A stretch of 64,000 nt of DNA, from positions 310,001 to 374,000 of the forward strand of contig NC_008378.1 in assembly GCF_000009265.1 (NCBI RefSeq), in the 5' to 3' direction. Positions 9,551 to 17,453 of the stretch are shown in pieces. The stretch is from Rhizobium johnstonii 3841. GTDB taxonomy: Bacteria > Pseudomonadota > Alphaproteobacteria > Rhizobiales > Rhizobiaceae. Within the stretch, counting starts at the first letter, position 1; each line of letters starts with the position of its first letter. The notes beneath the pieces were generated by a model. That model ran no database searches, was not told the origin of the DNA, and saw nothing but the letters and a program-made list of their open reading frames with translations. A program made the position numbers and the translations under genes.

Positions 9551-10501
9551 TCAACCCCTTGCTTCGGCAATGACCGCGCCGAGCGTGCGCTCGACCAGGT
9601 CGACCTTGAAACGGTTCTGTTCGGTCGGGTGCGCGCCGGCAAGAAGCACGCCTGCCACCGCCCGCGCGCCTTTCGGCAGCTCGGCTTCGGCGGCCTCGAT
9701 GCGCCACGGTTTGTGGGCGACGCCGCCGACGGCGAGACGTCCTGTCCCATCCGGCTGGATCACGGCTCCGACCGAGACCAGCGCAAAGGCATAGGAGGCG
9801 CGGTCTCGCACCTTGCGATAGATGTGCTTGCCGCCGATCGGGGGTGGCAGCAGGACCGCCGTGATCAACTCGCCGCGCTCAAGAACGGTTTCGATATCAG
9901 GCGTGTCGCCGGGCAACCGATGAAAGTCGGCGATCGCAATCGCGCGGCGACTTCCGTCGGCCTTGACCGTTTCCACAACAGCATCGAGCGCCCGCATGGC
10001 GATGGCCATGTCACTCGGGTGAGTGGCGATGCAAGCTTCGCTGGTGCCGACGACGGCATGCTGGCGGCTGAAGCCGCCGATGGCGGAACAGCCGCTGCCC
10101 GGCTGCCGCTTGTTGCACGGCTGGTTCGGGTCATAGAAATAAGGACAGCGCGTGCGCTGCAGGAGGTTGCCGGCCGTCGTCGCCTTGTTGCGCAGTTGCC
10201 CGGAGGCGCCCGCGACAAGCGCCCTGGAGATCAGGCTGTAGTCGCGGCGAACGGTCTCATGAGCTGCAAGATCGGTGTTGCGGACCAAGGCGCCGATGCG
10301 CAGCCCGCCCTGCGGCGTGGGTTCGATCTTGTCGAGGCCGACACCGTTGACATCGATCAGATGCGTTGGCGTTTCGATCTCGAGCTTCATCAGGTCGAGG
10401 AGGTTGGTGCCGCCGGCGATGAACTTGGTTTCAGGATTGGAGGCTGCCGCCTTGGCCGCGGCCTCGACGGACGAGGCACGTTCATAAGTGAAGGCTCTCA
10501 T
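9551..10501 (-). CDS. paoB: FAD-binding subunit of aldehyde oxidoreductase (PaoB-like)
   Basis: The 316-residue FAD subunit (CO-dehydrogenase flavoprotein/PCMH fold). FAD contacts appear as [13 protein letters not shown] at about residues 28-40 and [11 protein letters not shown] near 115. The cysteine set RTRC, CNKR and GSGC at about 115-140 is the insertion that holds an extra [4Fe-4S] cluster in PaoB, which separates this subunit from ordinary xanthine dehydrogenase FAD subunits. Its ATG overlaps the paoA stop by 4 nt (ATGA). Together with PaoA and PaoC it forms the heterotrimer that passes electrons from Mo through Fe-S to FAD. Confidence 0.9.
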   Translation of the reverse strand: MRAFTYERASSVEAAAKAAASNPETKFIAGGTNLLDLMKLEIETPTHLIDVNGVGLDKIEPTPQGGLRIGALVRNTDLAAHETVRRDYSLISRALVAGASGQLRNKATTAGNLLQRTRCPYFYDPNQPCNKRQPGSGCSAIGGFSRQHAVVGTSEACIATHPSDMAIAMRALDAVVETVKADGSRRAIAIADFHRLPGDTPDIETVLERGELITAVLLPPPIGGKHIYRKVRDRASYAFALVSVGAVIQPDGTGRLAVGGVAHKPWRIEAAEAELPKGARAVAGVLLAGAHPTEQNRFKVDLVERTLGAVIAEARG

Positions 10502-11133
10502 GCTTTAATCCCCGCGACTTCCGAAATGGCATCGATAATGTTGGAATAGGCGCCGCATCGACAGATATTGCCGCTCATGCGTTCGCGGATCTCGGCCGCA
10601 GTGACGGCCGCCTGAGCCGTAAGATCGCCGGTGACGTGGCTCGGTATATTCGCCTTGATCTCCTCGAGCACCGCCACGGAGGAACAGATCTGTCCCGGCG
10701 TGCAGTAGCCGCACTGGAAGCCGTCATGCTTGACGAAGGCCGCCTGCATCGGATGAAGGTTTTCAGGCTGGCCGAGGCCCTCGATCGTGGTGATTTGATC
10801 GCCTTCGTGCATGACCGCCAGCGTCAGGCAGGAATTGATGCGGTGGCCGTCGACCATGACGGTGCATGCACCGCATTGGCCGTGGTCGCATCCCTTTTTC
10901 GTGCCTGTGAGATGTAGGTGCTCGCGCAACGCGTCGAGCAGCGACGTTCTGTTGTCGACCTCGAGATCGCGCTTCTCACCGTTAACCGCGAAGGAAACCT
11001 TGGATGTATAGGCCATGTCATTTCCTGGGGACTGTGCCGCCGCGGGCGCGACGGCTGCGGTGACCGCAATCGTTGCGGCCGACGAGATAAGTAGATCTCG
11101 ACGGGAAAGTTCCAGTTGTGTCTGGCTTGGCAT
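10498..11133 (-). CDS. paoA: 2Fe-2S subunit of aldehyde oxidoreductase with Tat signal (PaoA-like)
   Basis: The 211-residue small Fe-S subunit and first gene of the operon. The N-terminus carries a twin-arginine motif (SRRDLLISS) followed by a hydrophobic, alanine-rich stretch ending AAAQS, so the folded complex should be exported by Tat. Two [2Fe-2S] sites are visible: plant-ferredoxin type ([11 protein letters not shown] with a later Cys) at about 95-120 and the helical-domain type (CGYCTPGQ and CRCGAY) near 145 and 195. The ATG at 11133 has AGGTGGA at good spacing; a GTG 12 nt earlier overlaps that ribosome site. The 315-bp gap upstream is shared with the creatininase-family gene. Confidence 0.9.
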   Translation of the reverse strand: MPSQTQLELSRRDLLISSAATIAVTAAVAPAAAQSPGNDMAYTSKVSFAVNGEKRDLEVDNRTSLLDALREHLHLTGTKKGCDHGQCGACTVMVDGHRINSCLTLAVMHEGDQITTIEGLGQPENLHPMQAAFVKHDGFQCGYCTPGQICSSVAVLEEIKANIPSHVTGDLTAQAAVTAAEIRERMSGNICRCGAYSNIIDAISEVAGIKA

Positions 11134-11448
11134 GAACTGTTCCACCTTGCTCGTTGGACATAGGCGCGCGTCAACGCCGTCTGCTGAGGTAGTGCAACTC
11201 CGCCTCCTGATTAGACCCCTTCCGTTGCATACGGTTATCGATCTGGCTCATGAATTCCCCGAGCCGCGGTCATAAGATGCCGCGAGCCACAACATCAATG
11301 AAGTTGGCTTGGACGCGGAAGCGCCAGCGGAGCAACGCCCGCCGATGCGCGCGAAAAAAAGCAGCGCCATGCGCAAAAAATGATGCTTTTCGGGCTCATC
11401 ATTATTCCCTACTCCCTATCGAAGCAGGTGACGAAAGGGGAAGACCGC
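11134..11448. promoter_or_regulatory. Divergent intergenic region of paoA and the creatininase-family gene
   Basis: 315 bp without a gene. It must hold the paoA promoter (minus strand) and the promoter of the creatininase-family gene (plus strand). Just upstream of the latter lies ATGCGCA at 11369-11375 followed by TGATGCTTTTC at 11381-11391. The same two words occur upstream of the ABC-transporter operon at 13276-13282 and 13290-13300, suggesting a shared operator. An AAAGGGG ribosome site precedes the 11449 start. No small coding gene is convincing. Confidence 0.55.
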
Positions 11449-12246
11449 ATGCCCACGCCGTTTTACTGGAACGAGCTCAATACATATGATTTTGCCGGCC
11501 TCTCCCCCGAGACCACGATTGCTATTCTGCCCATCGCCTCGACGGAACAGCACGGCCCGCATCTGCCGATTGCAACGGATGTCGCCATCGCGACCGGCAT
11601 GCTGGCGGAGCTGAAGAGGCAGCGGCCGGAGGATCTGGACATGCTGGTCCTTCCGACACAGGAGATCGGCAAGGCCAACGAACACATCTACGGCCCCGGC
11701 ACGCTGTCGCTCGGTGCCGAGCTGCTCATCCCCGTCTGGACGGCGATCGGCGCAAAGGTTGCCGAAGCCGGGCTGCGGAAGATGGTGATCGTCAATTCCC
11801 ACGGCGGCAATGTCGACATCATGAGCATCGTCGCGCGCGAACTGCGCGTGCACTATCAAATGGCGGTGGTCTCCACGCAATGGGGCCGTTTCGGCCACCC
11901 GGAAGGCATGGTCAGCGATCACGAGAGCAAATACGGCATCCACGGCGGCGATGTCGAGACGTCGTTGATGCTGCATTTCCGCCCCGAACTGGTGCGGATG
12001 GACAAGGCCCAGAACTTTGCCTCGAAGGCCGAAAGGATGCGGGAGCAATCCAGATTTCTTCAGCCTCTGCCGCCGCATTCGCTCGCCTGGATTGCGCATG
12101 ACCTCAATCCCTTCGGCGTGGTCGGCGATGCCTCGATTGCCACTGCCGAAAAGGGCGAGGCGATCTGCCGCCATCAAGTCAAGGGGTTCGTCGAGCTGCT
12201 CCGGGACCTCAAGGCCTATCCGCTTTCGAATCTCTATGTGAAATAG
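11449..12246 (+). CDS. Creatininase-family amidohydrolase
   Basis: A 265-residue member of the creatininase family, metal-dependent hydrolases that open cyclic amides or act on formamides. The metal-site motifs are present: STEQHGPHLPIATD at about residues 30-45 (Glu, His and Asp ligands) and VNSHGGN near 115, with a GDVETSLML segment carrying a further Glu near 170. The start at 11449 (MPTPFYWNEL) follows AAGGGG. The gene is next to a LysR regulator and an ABC/amidohydrolase operon, and shares an upstream motif with that operon, so ring opening of an imported heterocycle is the most likely role. The family does not reveal the exact substrate. It overlaps the convergent LysR gene by 38 bp. 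Confidence 0.85.
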   Translation: MPTPFYWNELNTYDFAGLSPETTIAILPIASTEQHGPHLPIATDVAIATGMLAELKRQRPEDLDMLVLPTQEIGKANEHIYGPGTLSLGAELLIPVWTAIGAKVAEAGLRKMVIVNSHGGNVDIMSIVARELRVHYQMAVVSTQWGRFGHPEGMVSDHESKYGIHGGDVETSLMLHFRPELVRMDKAQNFASKAERMREQSRFLQPLPPHSLAWIAHDLNPFGVVGDASIATAEKGEAICRHQVKGFVELLRDLKAYPLSNLYVK

Positions 12247-13198
12247 GTTCAGCCGCCGGTTTCACATCCGGTGGGATATGACCCTTGGCCTGCAATTCCT
12301 GCACCAGGCCGAGCAGTTCAGCGAGCAGATATTCGACGAAAAGGCTGGTGGCCGCGTCGAGCGGCGCACGGGCGCGGGCAAACAGTTTCATCTGCTGGTA
12401 ACGCGCATGCGGCTCGGCGATCGGCCGGAAGACGAGTTCACCGCGCCGGCATTCGGTGATGACGTCAAGCGGATTGAGCAGCGTCAGCCCCGTGCCGCAT
12501 TTGACGAGCTGTTTCAGCATCTCCGATGCATTGGTTTCCAGCACCGGCTCGACCGAGATGGGCAGGCGCGCAAAAGCAAGGTTGATCACCTCGCGCAGGC
12601 TGGTGCCCGGCTGCGCCAGAACCAGTTTTTCCTGGGTGACATCGGCGAGGTTGATCGGCCCGGGACCGATCAGGTGATGCCCCGGCGGCAGCACGACACC
12701 GATCGGGATATCGAAATTTCCGAGCGTGCGGATGCCGGGCATGGCGGGGATGTTGAAGCCAAGACCGATATCCACCTCGCCTGATACAACGGGGCTGGCC
12801 GTCGTGCCGCCGGTGTCGTTGCGCAGCTGGACGAAAACGCGCGGATGTTCTGAAAGAAAGCGCGCGATGATTTCGGGCAGCGGTCCGGCGGCAAGCCCAA
12901 CGGTGGTCACCATGCGCACCTTGCCTGCCTGCTGCATCTTGAGGCTGCGGATGCGCCCTTCCAGACGCTCGTAATTCTTCAGCACGTCCCGGATATGCTC
13001 GATGCAGAGTTCGCCGGCAGCCGTCAGCCGCAAGCCACGCGGCAGCCGCTCGAAAAGCGGCGCCCCGATCTCCTCCTCCAGCGCCAAAATCTGCCTGTTG
13101 ACCGCCGATGACGCAACATTGAGGCGCGCGGCCGCCTTGCGGATCGAACCACAACGGGCAATCTCGTTGATGTAGAGAAGGCGTCTGGAGTGCAGCAT
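12209..13198 (-). CDS. LysR-family transcriptional regulator of the heterocycle locus
   Basis: A 329-residue LysR-type regulator. The helix-turn-helix is at about residues 5-62 (YINEIARCGSIRKAAARLN, then ALEEEIGAPLFERLPRGLRL); the ligand domain begins with VRMVTTVGLAAGPLPEIIARFL near residue 92. It lies between the creatininase-family gene (convergent, 38-bp overlap) and the ABC operon (divergent). The 183-bp divergent gap holds two large dyads, one 16-42 bp upstream of its own ATG. It is therefore the probable regulator of both flanking transcription units and of itself. The start at 13198 (MLHSRRLLY) matches the family N-terminus; a longer frame to 13234 would overlap the dyad. Confidence 0.88.
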   Translation of the reverse strand: MLHSRRLLYINEIARCGSIRKAAARLNVASSAVNRQILALEEEIGAPLFERLPRGLRLTAAGELCIEHIRDVLKNYERLEGRIRSLKMQQAGKVRMVTTVGLAAGPLPEIIARFLSEHPRVFVQLRNDTGGTTASPVVSGEVDIGLGFNIPAMPGIRTLGNFDIPIGVVLPPGHHLIGPGPINLADVTQEKLVLAQPGTSLREVINLAFARLPISVEPVLETNASEMLKQLVKCGTGLTLLNPLDVITECRRGELVFRPIAEPHARYQQMKLFARARAPLDAATSLFVEYLLAELLGLVQELQAKGHIPPDVKPAAEPISHRDSKADRP

Positions 13199-13381
13199 GG
13201 TCTCTCCGATGCATAAATTTTGCGCAGAGCGCACAAATTATTTTCAGCTTTCCGACAGATGCCGAAAAGGCATCAATGCGCACGAATTTTGATGCTTTTC
13301 AAAGCGCATGGCAATGGCTCAAATTCCCTCAAAAGGAGGCCGAGCAAGGCCTCCCTCGGTCAAAAAGGGGAACTGCCGACC
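13199..13381. promoter_or_regulatory. Divergent lysR/ABC-operon promoter region with two dyads
   Basis: First dyad: an imperfect 27-bp palindrome at 13214-13240 with core TGCGC-AGA-GCGCA and matching A/T flanks (TAA and TTA). Second dyad: GAAAAGGCATCA at 13264-13275 mirrored by TGATGCTTTTC at 13290-13300, with ATGCGCA at 13276-13282 between them. The right arm plus ATGCGCA also occur upstream of the creatininase-family gene (11369-11391). LysR regulators typically bind such paired sites, one high-affinity site near their own start and one activation site near the target promoter, so these are its likely binding sites. Confidence 0.65.
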
Positions 13382-14398
13382 ATGTTGAAAGCACAGACGA
13401 AGACGCAATTCCTGAGCTGCCTCGGCCTCGCTTCGATGCTTGCCGCCGCCTCGCCGGCGCTTGCCCTCGACAAGGTGAGCTATGGGACGAACTGGCTTGC
13501 CCAAGCGGAACATGGCGGCTTCTACCAAGCCGTCGCCGACGGTACCTATGCAAAATACGGCCTCGACGTCACCATCGTCCAGGGCGGCCCGAATGCTGCA
13601 AACAGCGCGCTCTTGATCTCCGGCAAGCTCGATTTCTACATGGGCGGCCCGCAGGGCGAAATATCCGCCGTCGAGCAGGGCATTCCGCTGGTCGATGTCG
13701 CCGCGATCTTCCAAAAGGATCCGCAGGTGCTGATCGCCCATCCGGACAACGGCGTCGACAAGTTCGAGGATCTCGCCAAGCTGAAAACGCTGTTCCTCAG
13801 CAAGGACGGCTACCTCACCTATTTCGAATGGATGAAGGCCAACTTCAAAGGCTTCAAGGACGAACAGTACAAGCCCTATAACTTCAGTCCCGCGCCCTTC
13901 CTCGCAGACAAGGACTCTGCCCAGCAGGGGTACCTGACCTCCGAACCTTACGAGATCCAGAAGCAGGCAGGCTTTGAGCCGAAGGTCTTCCTGCTCGCCG
14001 ACAACGGCTACTCGCCCTATTCGACGATGATCACGACAACACAGGCGATGATCGACAGCAAGTCCGATGTCGTGCAGCGCTTCGTCGATGCCTCGATCGA
14101 GGGCTGGTACAACTACCTCCATGGCGACAACACCAAGGCGAACGAGCTGATCAAGAAGGATAATCCTGAAATGACGGATGGCCAGCTCGCCTATTCGATC
14201 GCCAAGATGAAGGAATACGGCATCATCGAATCCGGCGACAGCCTCGACAAGGGCATCGGCTGCATCACCGATGCGCACTACAAGACGTTCTTCAACGAGA
14301 TGGTGGCGATCAAGGTCTTCAAGCCGGAGACGGATTACACCAAAGCGTTTACGACGAAGTTCGTCTGCAAGAGCACCGGCGTGGCACTGAAGAAATAG
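13382..14398 (+). CDS. ABC transporter substrate-binding protein, THI5/NMT1-like
   Basis: A 338-residue periplasmic binding protein with a Sec signal peptide (residues 1-31, SMLAAASPALALD). The mature N-terminus, with NWLAQAEHGGFYQAVADG, is typical of the NMT1/THI5-like and SsuA/ThiY group, whose members bind pyrimidines, riboflavin-like compounds, sulfonates and other small anionic or heteroaromatic ligands. It heads an operon with a matching ATPase and permease and three catabolic enzymes. The pyrimidine-like assignment of the ligand is inferred from the downstream cytosine-deaminase-like enzyme. Confidence 0.85.
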   Translation: MLKAQTKTQFLSCLGLASMLAAASPALALDKVSYGTNWLAQAEHGGFYQAVADGTYAKYGLDVTIVQGGPNAANSALLISGKLDFYMGGPQGEISAVEQGIPLVDVAAIFQKDPQVLIAHPDNGVDKFEDLAKLKTLFLSKDGYLTYFEWMKANFKGFKDEQYKPYNFSPAPFLADKDSAQQGYLTSEPYEIQKQAGFEPKVFLLADNGYSPYSTMITTTQAMIDSKSDVVQRFVDASIEGWYNYLHGDNTKANELIKKDNPEMTDGQLAYSIAKMKEYGIIESGDSLDKGIGCITDAHYKTFFNEMVAIKVFKPETDYTKAFTTKFVCKSTGVALKK

Positions 14399-14457
14399 GC
14401 TTACCGCCGGCTCTCCTGGTCCGCCAATGAGGACGTGGCGGGCCGTATCCTCCCCGC

Positions 14458-15297
14458 ATGAACGAGACAGCAATGCTCCCAGCAGACGCCCAGGCGGTAT
14501 CCCCGAAAGAGACGCGCAAGCGGCCGCTTGTTATCATGCAATCGGTGTCGAAGATCTTCTCCAGCGGCACTGTCGCCCTTTCGCACATGTCGCTCACGGT
14601 CGAAAGCGGCGAGTTCGTCAGCCTGCTCGGCCCTTCCGGCTGCGGCAAGTCGACGGCGCTGCGCATCATCGCCGGTCTCGGCGATGTCACCTCGGGAACG
14701 ATCGATTGGCCGAGTTCGCGCATCAATTCCAGAGGTCTGCCGGAGGGCGATATCGGCTTTGTCTTCCAGGAGCCGACGTTGATGCCCTGGAAGAACGTGT
14801 TCGACAATGTCCATCTGCCGCTGTGGTTGAGGCGCGTTTCGAAGGCAGCCGCGCATGATCAGATCATGGAAGTGCTAGCAACCGTCGGCCTTCAGGATTT
14901 TGCCAAGGCCTATCCGCGCGAACTTTCCGGCGGCATGAAGATGCGCGTCTCGATCGCCCGTGCGCTGGTGACGAAGCCGAAGCTGCTGCTGATGGACGAG
15001 CCTTTCGCCGCGCTCGATGAGATCACCCGTCAGAAGCTCAACGACGATGTGCTGCGGCTGTGGAAGGCGACCGGCATTACGGTGATTTTCGTGACGCATT
15101 CGGTCTTCGAGTCCGCCTATCTCTCGAACCGCATCGTCGTGATGAAGGCAAGGCCCGGGCGCGTGCATGCCGACGTCCCGCTGATCACCAGCCTCGAACG
15201 CGACGCGCACTACCGCACCTCGGAAGAATACCGCAAGGCCTGCGAAACGGTATCGCATTCGCTGATCGGGGCGATCAATTCGGCAGGGGATCATTGA
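14458..15297 (+). CDS. ABC transporter ATP-binding protein (SsuB/TauB/ThiZ type)
   Basis: A 279-residue ATPase. Walker A GPSGCGKST is at about residues 58-66, the Q-loop in VFQEPTLMPW near 100, signature LSGGMKMR near 155, and Walker B LLLMDEPF near 178, followed by the H-loop VTHSVFE. The LSGGM signature and TLMPW Q-loop are characteristic of the nitrate/sulfonate/taurine/pyrimidine importer family, matching the binding protein upstream. There is no clear Shine-Dalgarno site at 14458; the 59-bp gap from the binding-protein gene holds nothing else. Its TGA overlaps the start of the permease gene. Confidence 0.9.
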   Translation: MNETAMLPADAQAVSPKETRKRPLVIMQSVSKIFSSGTVALSHMSLTVESGEFVSLLGPSGCGKSTALRIIAGLGDVTSGTIDWPSSRINSRGLPEGDIGFVFQEPTLMPWKNVFDNVHLPLWLRRVSKAAAHDQIMEVLATVGLQDFAKAYPRELSGGMKMRVSIARALVTKPKLLLMDEPFAALDEITRQKLNDDVLRLWKATGITVIFVTHSVFESAYLSNRIVVMKARPGRVHADVPLITSLERDAHYRTSEEYRKACETVSHSLIGAINSAGDH

Positions 15298-16139
15298 TGA
15301 GTGACGAAACAGACACATCGCCGCTGCTCGTTAAGGGTACCGCAAGCGCAACGCGCCGCGATCTTGCGCTGCGCATCGCCATCCCCTTCCTCGTCATCGC
15401 CCTGTTGATCCTTGTCTGGTACGCCTATGTGAAACTGTCCGGCGTGCCACCCTATATCCTGCCAGGACCGGCCGCTGTGGCAAACGCCTTCGTGACGGAT
15501 TGGGGTACGCTGGCCCCTGCCCTCTGGGTCACCACCAAGATCACCTTCATGTCGCTGATGCTGGCGCTTGTCGGCGGCGTCGGCTTTGCGATCTTTCTCG
15601 TGCAGTCGCGCTGGGTCGAGCTTGCCTTCTATCCGCTTGCCGTCATCCTGCAGGTAACGCCGATCGTCGCCATCTCGCCGCTGATCCTGATCTATGCGCC
15701 GTCGACACAGGTCGCGCTGCTGATCTGCGCCTTCCTCGTCGCCTTTTTCCCGATCCTTTCGAACATGGTGCAGGGACTGAAGAGCGTCGACCACAATCTG
15801 ATCAACCTCTTTGAACTCTACGGCGCCTCGCGATGGCAGACGTTGATCCATCTGAAGATCCCGGCCGCCCAGCCCTATTTCATGACCGGCCTTCGCATCG
15901 GCGGCGGGCTCGCACTGATCGCCGCTGTCGTCGCCGAATTTGCCGCGGGCTCGGCCGGTGCCGGATCCGGTCTCGCCTTCCGCCTGCTCGAAGCGCAGTA
16001 CCGGATGAACATCCCGCGGCTCTTCGCAGCCCTCTTGATGCTCTCCATGCTTGGCGTAGCGATCTTCGGCCTCACCACACTCATCGCCTGGCTGAGCCTC
16101 CACCGCTGGCATGAGAGCAGCATCAAACGGGAAAACTGA
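15297..16139 (+). CDS. ABC transporter permease (SsuC/ThiX type)
   Basis: A 280-residue integral membrane permease with about six transmembrane segments and the BPD_transp_1 coupling helix (ELYGASRWQTLIHLKIPAA) at about residues 175-195. The N-terminal 25 residues are cytoplasmic. Its ATG overlaps the ATPase stop (TGATG), and its own TGA overlaps the start of the amidohydrolase gene, so transporter and enzymes are made as one coupled unit. It completes a one-permease, one-ATPase, one-binding-protein importer. Confidence 0.9.
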   Translation: MSDETDTSPLLVKGTASATRRDLALRIAIPFLVIALLILVWYAYVKLSGVPPYILPGPAAVANAFVTDWGTLAPALWVTTKITFMSLMLALVGGVGFAIFLVQSRWVELAFYPLAVILQVTPIVAISPLILIYAPSTQVALLICAFLVAFFPILSNMVQGLKSVDHNLINLFELYGASRWQTLIHLKIPAAQPYFMTGLRIGGGLALIAAVVAEFAAGSAGAGSGLAFRLLEAQYRMNIPRLFAALLMLSMLGVAIFGLTTLIAWLSLHRWHESSIKREN

Positions 16140-17452
16140 TGACCTATTCCTTCATATCCCCGCCGAATGCTGCCCGGTTCGTGCTGAGCAATGCGACAGT
16201 GCCCGCCGTCACCGTCGAGCATATCGACGTGCCGGTCACAGAAGGGCTGGCCACAGTCGATATCGTCATCAGCGACGGCATGATTGCCGCCATCCGGCCG
16301 GCCGGCGCCGCACCCGCCGATTATGCCAGGACCGATCTCAGGGACGGAATGGTCTGGCCGTGCTTTGCCGATATCCATACCCATCTCGACAAGGGCCATA
16401 TCTGGCCGCGCCAGGCCAATCCCGACGGTAGCTTCATGGGTGCGCTCGATGCCGTCAGGGCCGACCGTGAAGCCAACTGGTCGGCGGCAGACGTCAAACG
16501 GCGCATGGAATTCTCGCTCCGCTCCGCCCATGCCCATGGCACCAGCCTGATCCGCACGCACCTCGATTCGCTTGCGCCCCAGCATCGCATCTCCTTCGAG
16601 GTCTTTGCCGAAATCCGGGATGCCTGGAAAGACAGGATCGCACTGCAAGCGGTCGCCCTCTTCCCGCTGGATGCCATGGCAGACAGCGCCTTCTTTGCCG
16701 ATCTCGTCACAACAATCCGACAGACCGGCGGCCTGCTTGGCGGCGTCACCCGGATGGGGCCGGAGCTTGTCTGGCAGCTCGACATGCTCTTCAGGACTGC
16801 CGCAGAGCATGGCCTGGATATCGATCTGCATGTCGACGAGACGGATGATCGCGGTGCGGAAACACTGAAGGCAATTGCCGAGGCCGTGCTGCGCAACGGG
16901 TTCGAGGGCAAGGTGACCGCCGGCCATTGCTGCTCGCTCGCCCGCCAGGACGAAGACACCGCCGCGCGCACCGTCGAGTTGGTCGCCAAGGCAGGTATCG
17001 CGGTCATCGCGCTGCCGATGTGCAACATGTATCTGCAGGACCGCTATCCCGGCCGCACCCCGCGCTGGCGCGGTGTCACCCTGTTCAAGGAGCTGGTCGC
17101 CGCCGGTGTCGCGACCGCGGTCGCATCCGACAATACCCGTGATCCCTTCTATGCCTATGGCGATCTCGATCCGGTGGAGGTCTTCCGCGAGGCCGTGCGG
17201 ATTCTGCATCTCGATCACCCGCTCGATACCGCCGCCCGTGTCGTCACCACCTCGCCCGCCGCCATCGTCGGGCGACCGGACAAGGGCCGTATCGCCGCCG
17301 GCGATCCCGCCGATCTCGTGCTCTTCAGCGCACGGCGCTGGAGTGAATTCCTGTCCCGTCCGCAGTCTGACCGCGTCGTGCTTCGCCGCGGCAAGGTGAT
17401 CGACCGCAGTCTGCCGGATTACCGTGAACTCGATAGTGTCGTTGGAGCCTGA
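16139..17452 (+). CDS. Cytosine-deaminase-like amidohydrolase
   Basis: A 437-residue metal-dependent amidohydrolase (TIM-barrel superfamily) related to cytosine deaminase and N-isopropylammelide-type enzymes. The metal-site motif HTHLDKGH lies near residues 78-85; later ligands and catalytic residues appear in DLHVDETDD (about 230), TAGHCCS (about 260) and ASDNTRDPF (about 330). In this group they deaminate or hydrolyse amino-substituted N-heterocycles such as cytosine, creatinine or triazines. It overlaps the permease gene by one base and is followed after 1 bp by an FAD oxidase. This supports a pathway that imports and then deaminates a heterocycle. Confidence 0.85.
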   Translation: MTYSFISPPNAARFVLSNATVPAVTVEHIDVPVTEGLATVDIVISDGMIAAIRPAGAAPADYARTDLRDGMVWPCFADIHTHLDKGHIWPRQANPDGSFMGALDAVRADREANWSAADVKRRMEFSLRSAHAHGTSLIRTHLDSLAPQHRISFEVFAEIRDAWKDRIALQAVALFPLDAMADSAFFADLVTTIRQTGGLLGGVTRMGPELVWQLDMLFRTAAEHGLDIDLHVDETDDRGAETLKAIAEAVLRNGFEGKVTAGHCCSLARQDEDTAARTVELVAKAGIAVIALPMCNMYLQDRYPGRTPRWRGVTLFKELVAAGVATAVASDNTRDPFYAYGDLDPVEVFREAVRILHLDHPLDTAARVVTTSPAAIVGRPDKGRIAAGDPADLVLFSARRWSEFLSRPQSDRVVLRRGKVIDRSLPDYRELDSVVGA

Positions 17453-17453
17453 C

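Noticed and set aside
9221-10549. 442-codon plus-strand open frame across paoC and paoB
   Set aside because: Runs through the start/stop junction of two well-supported minus-strand genes; no family resemblance.
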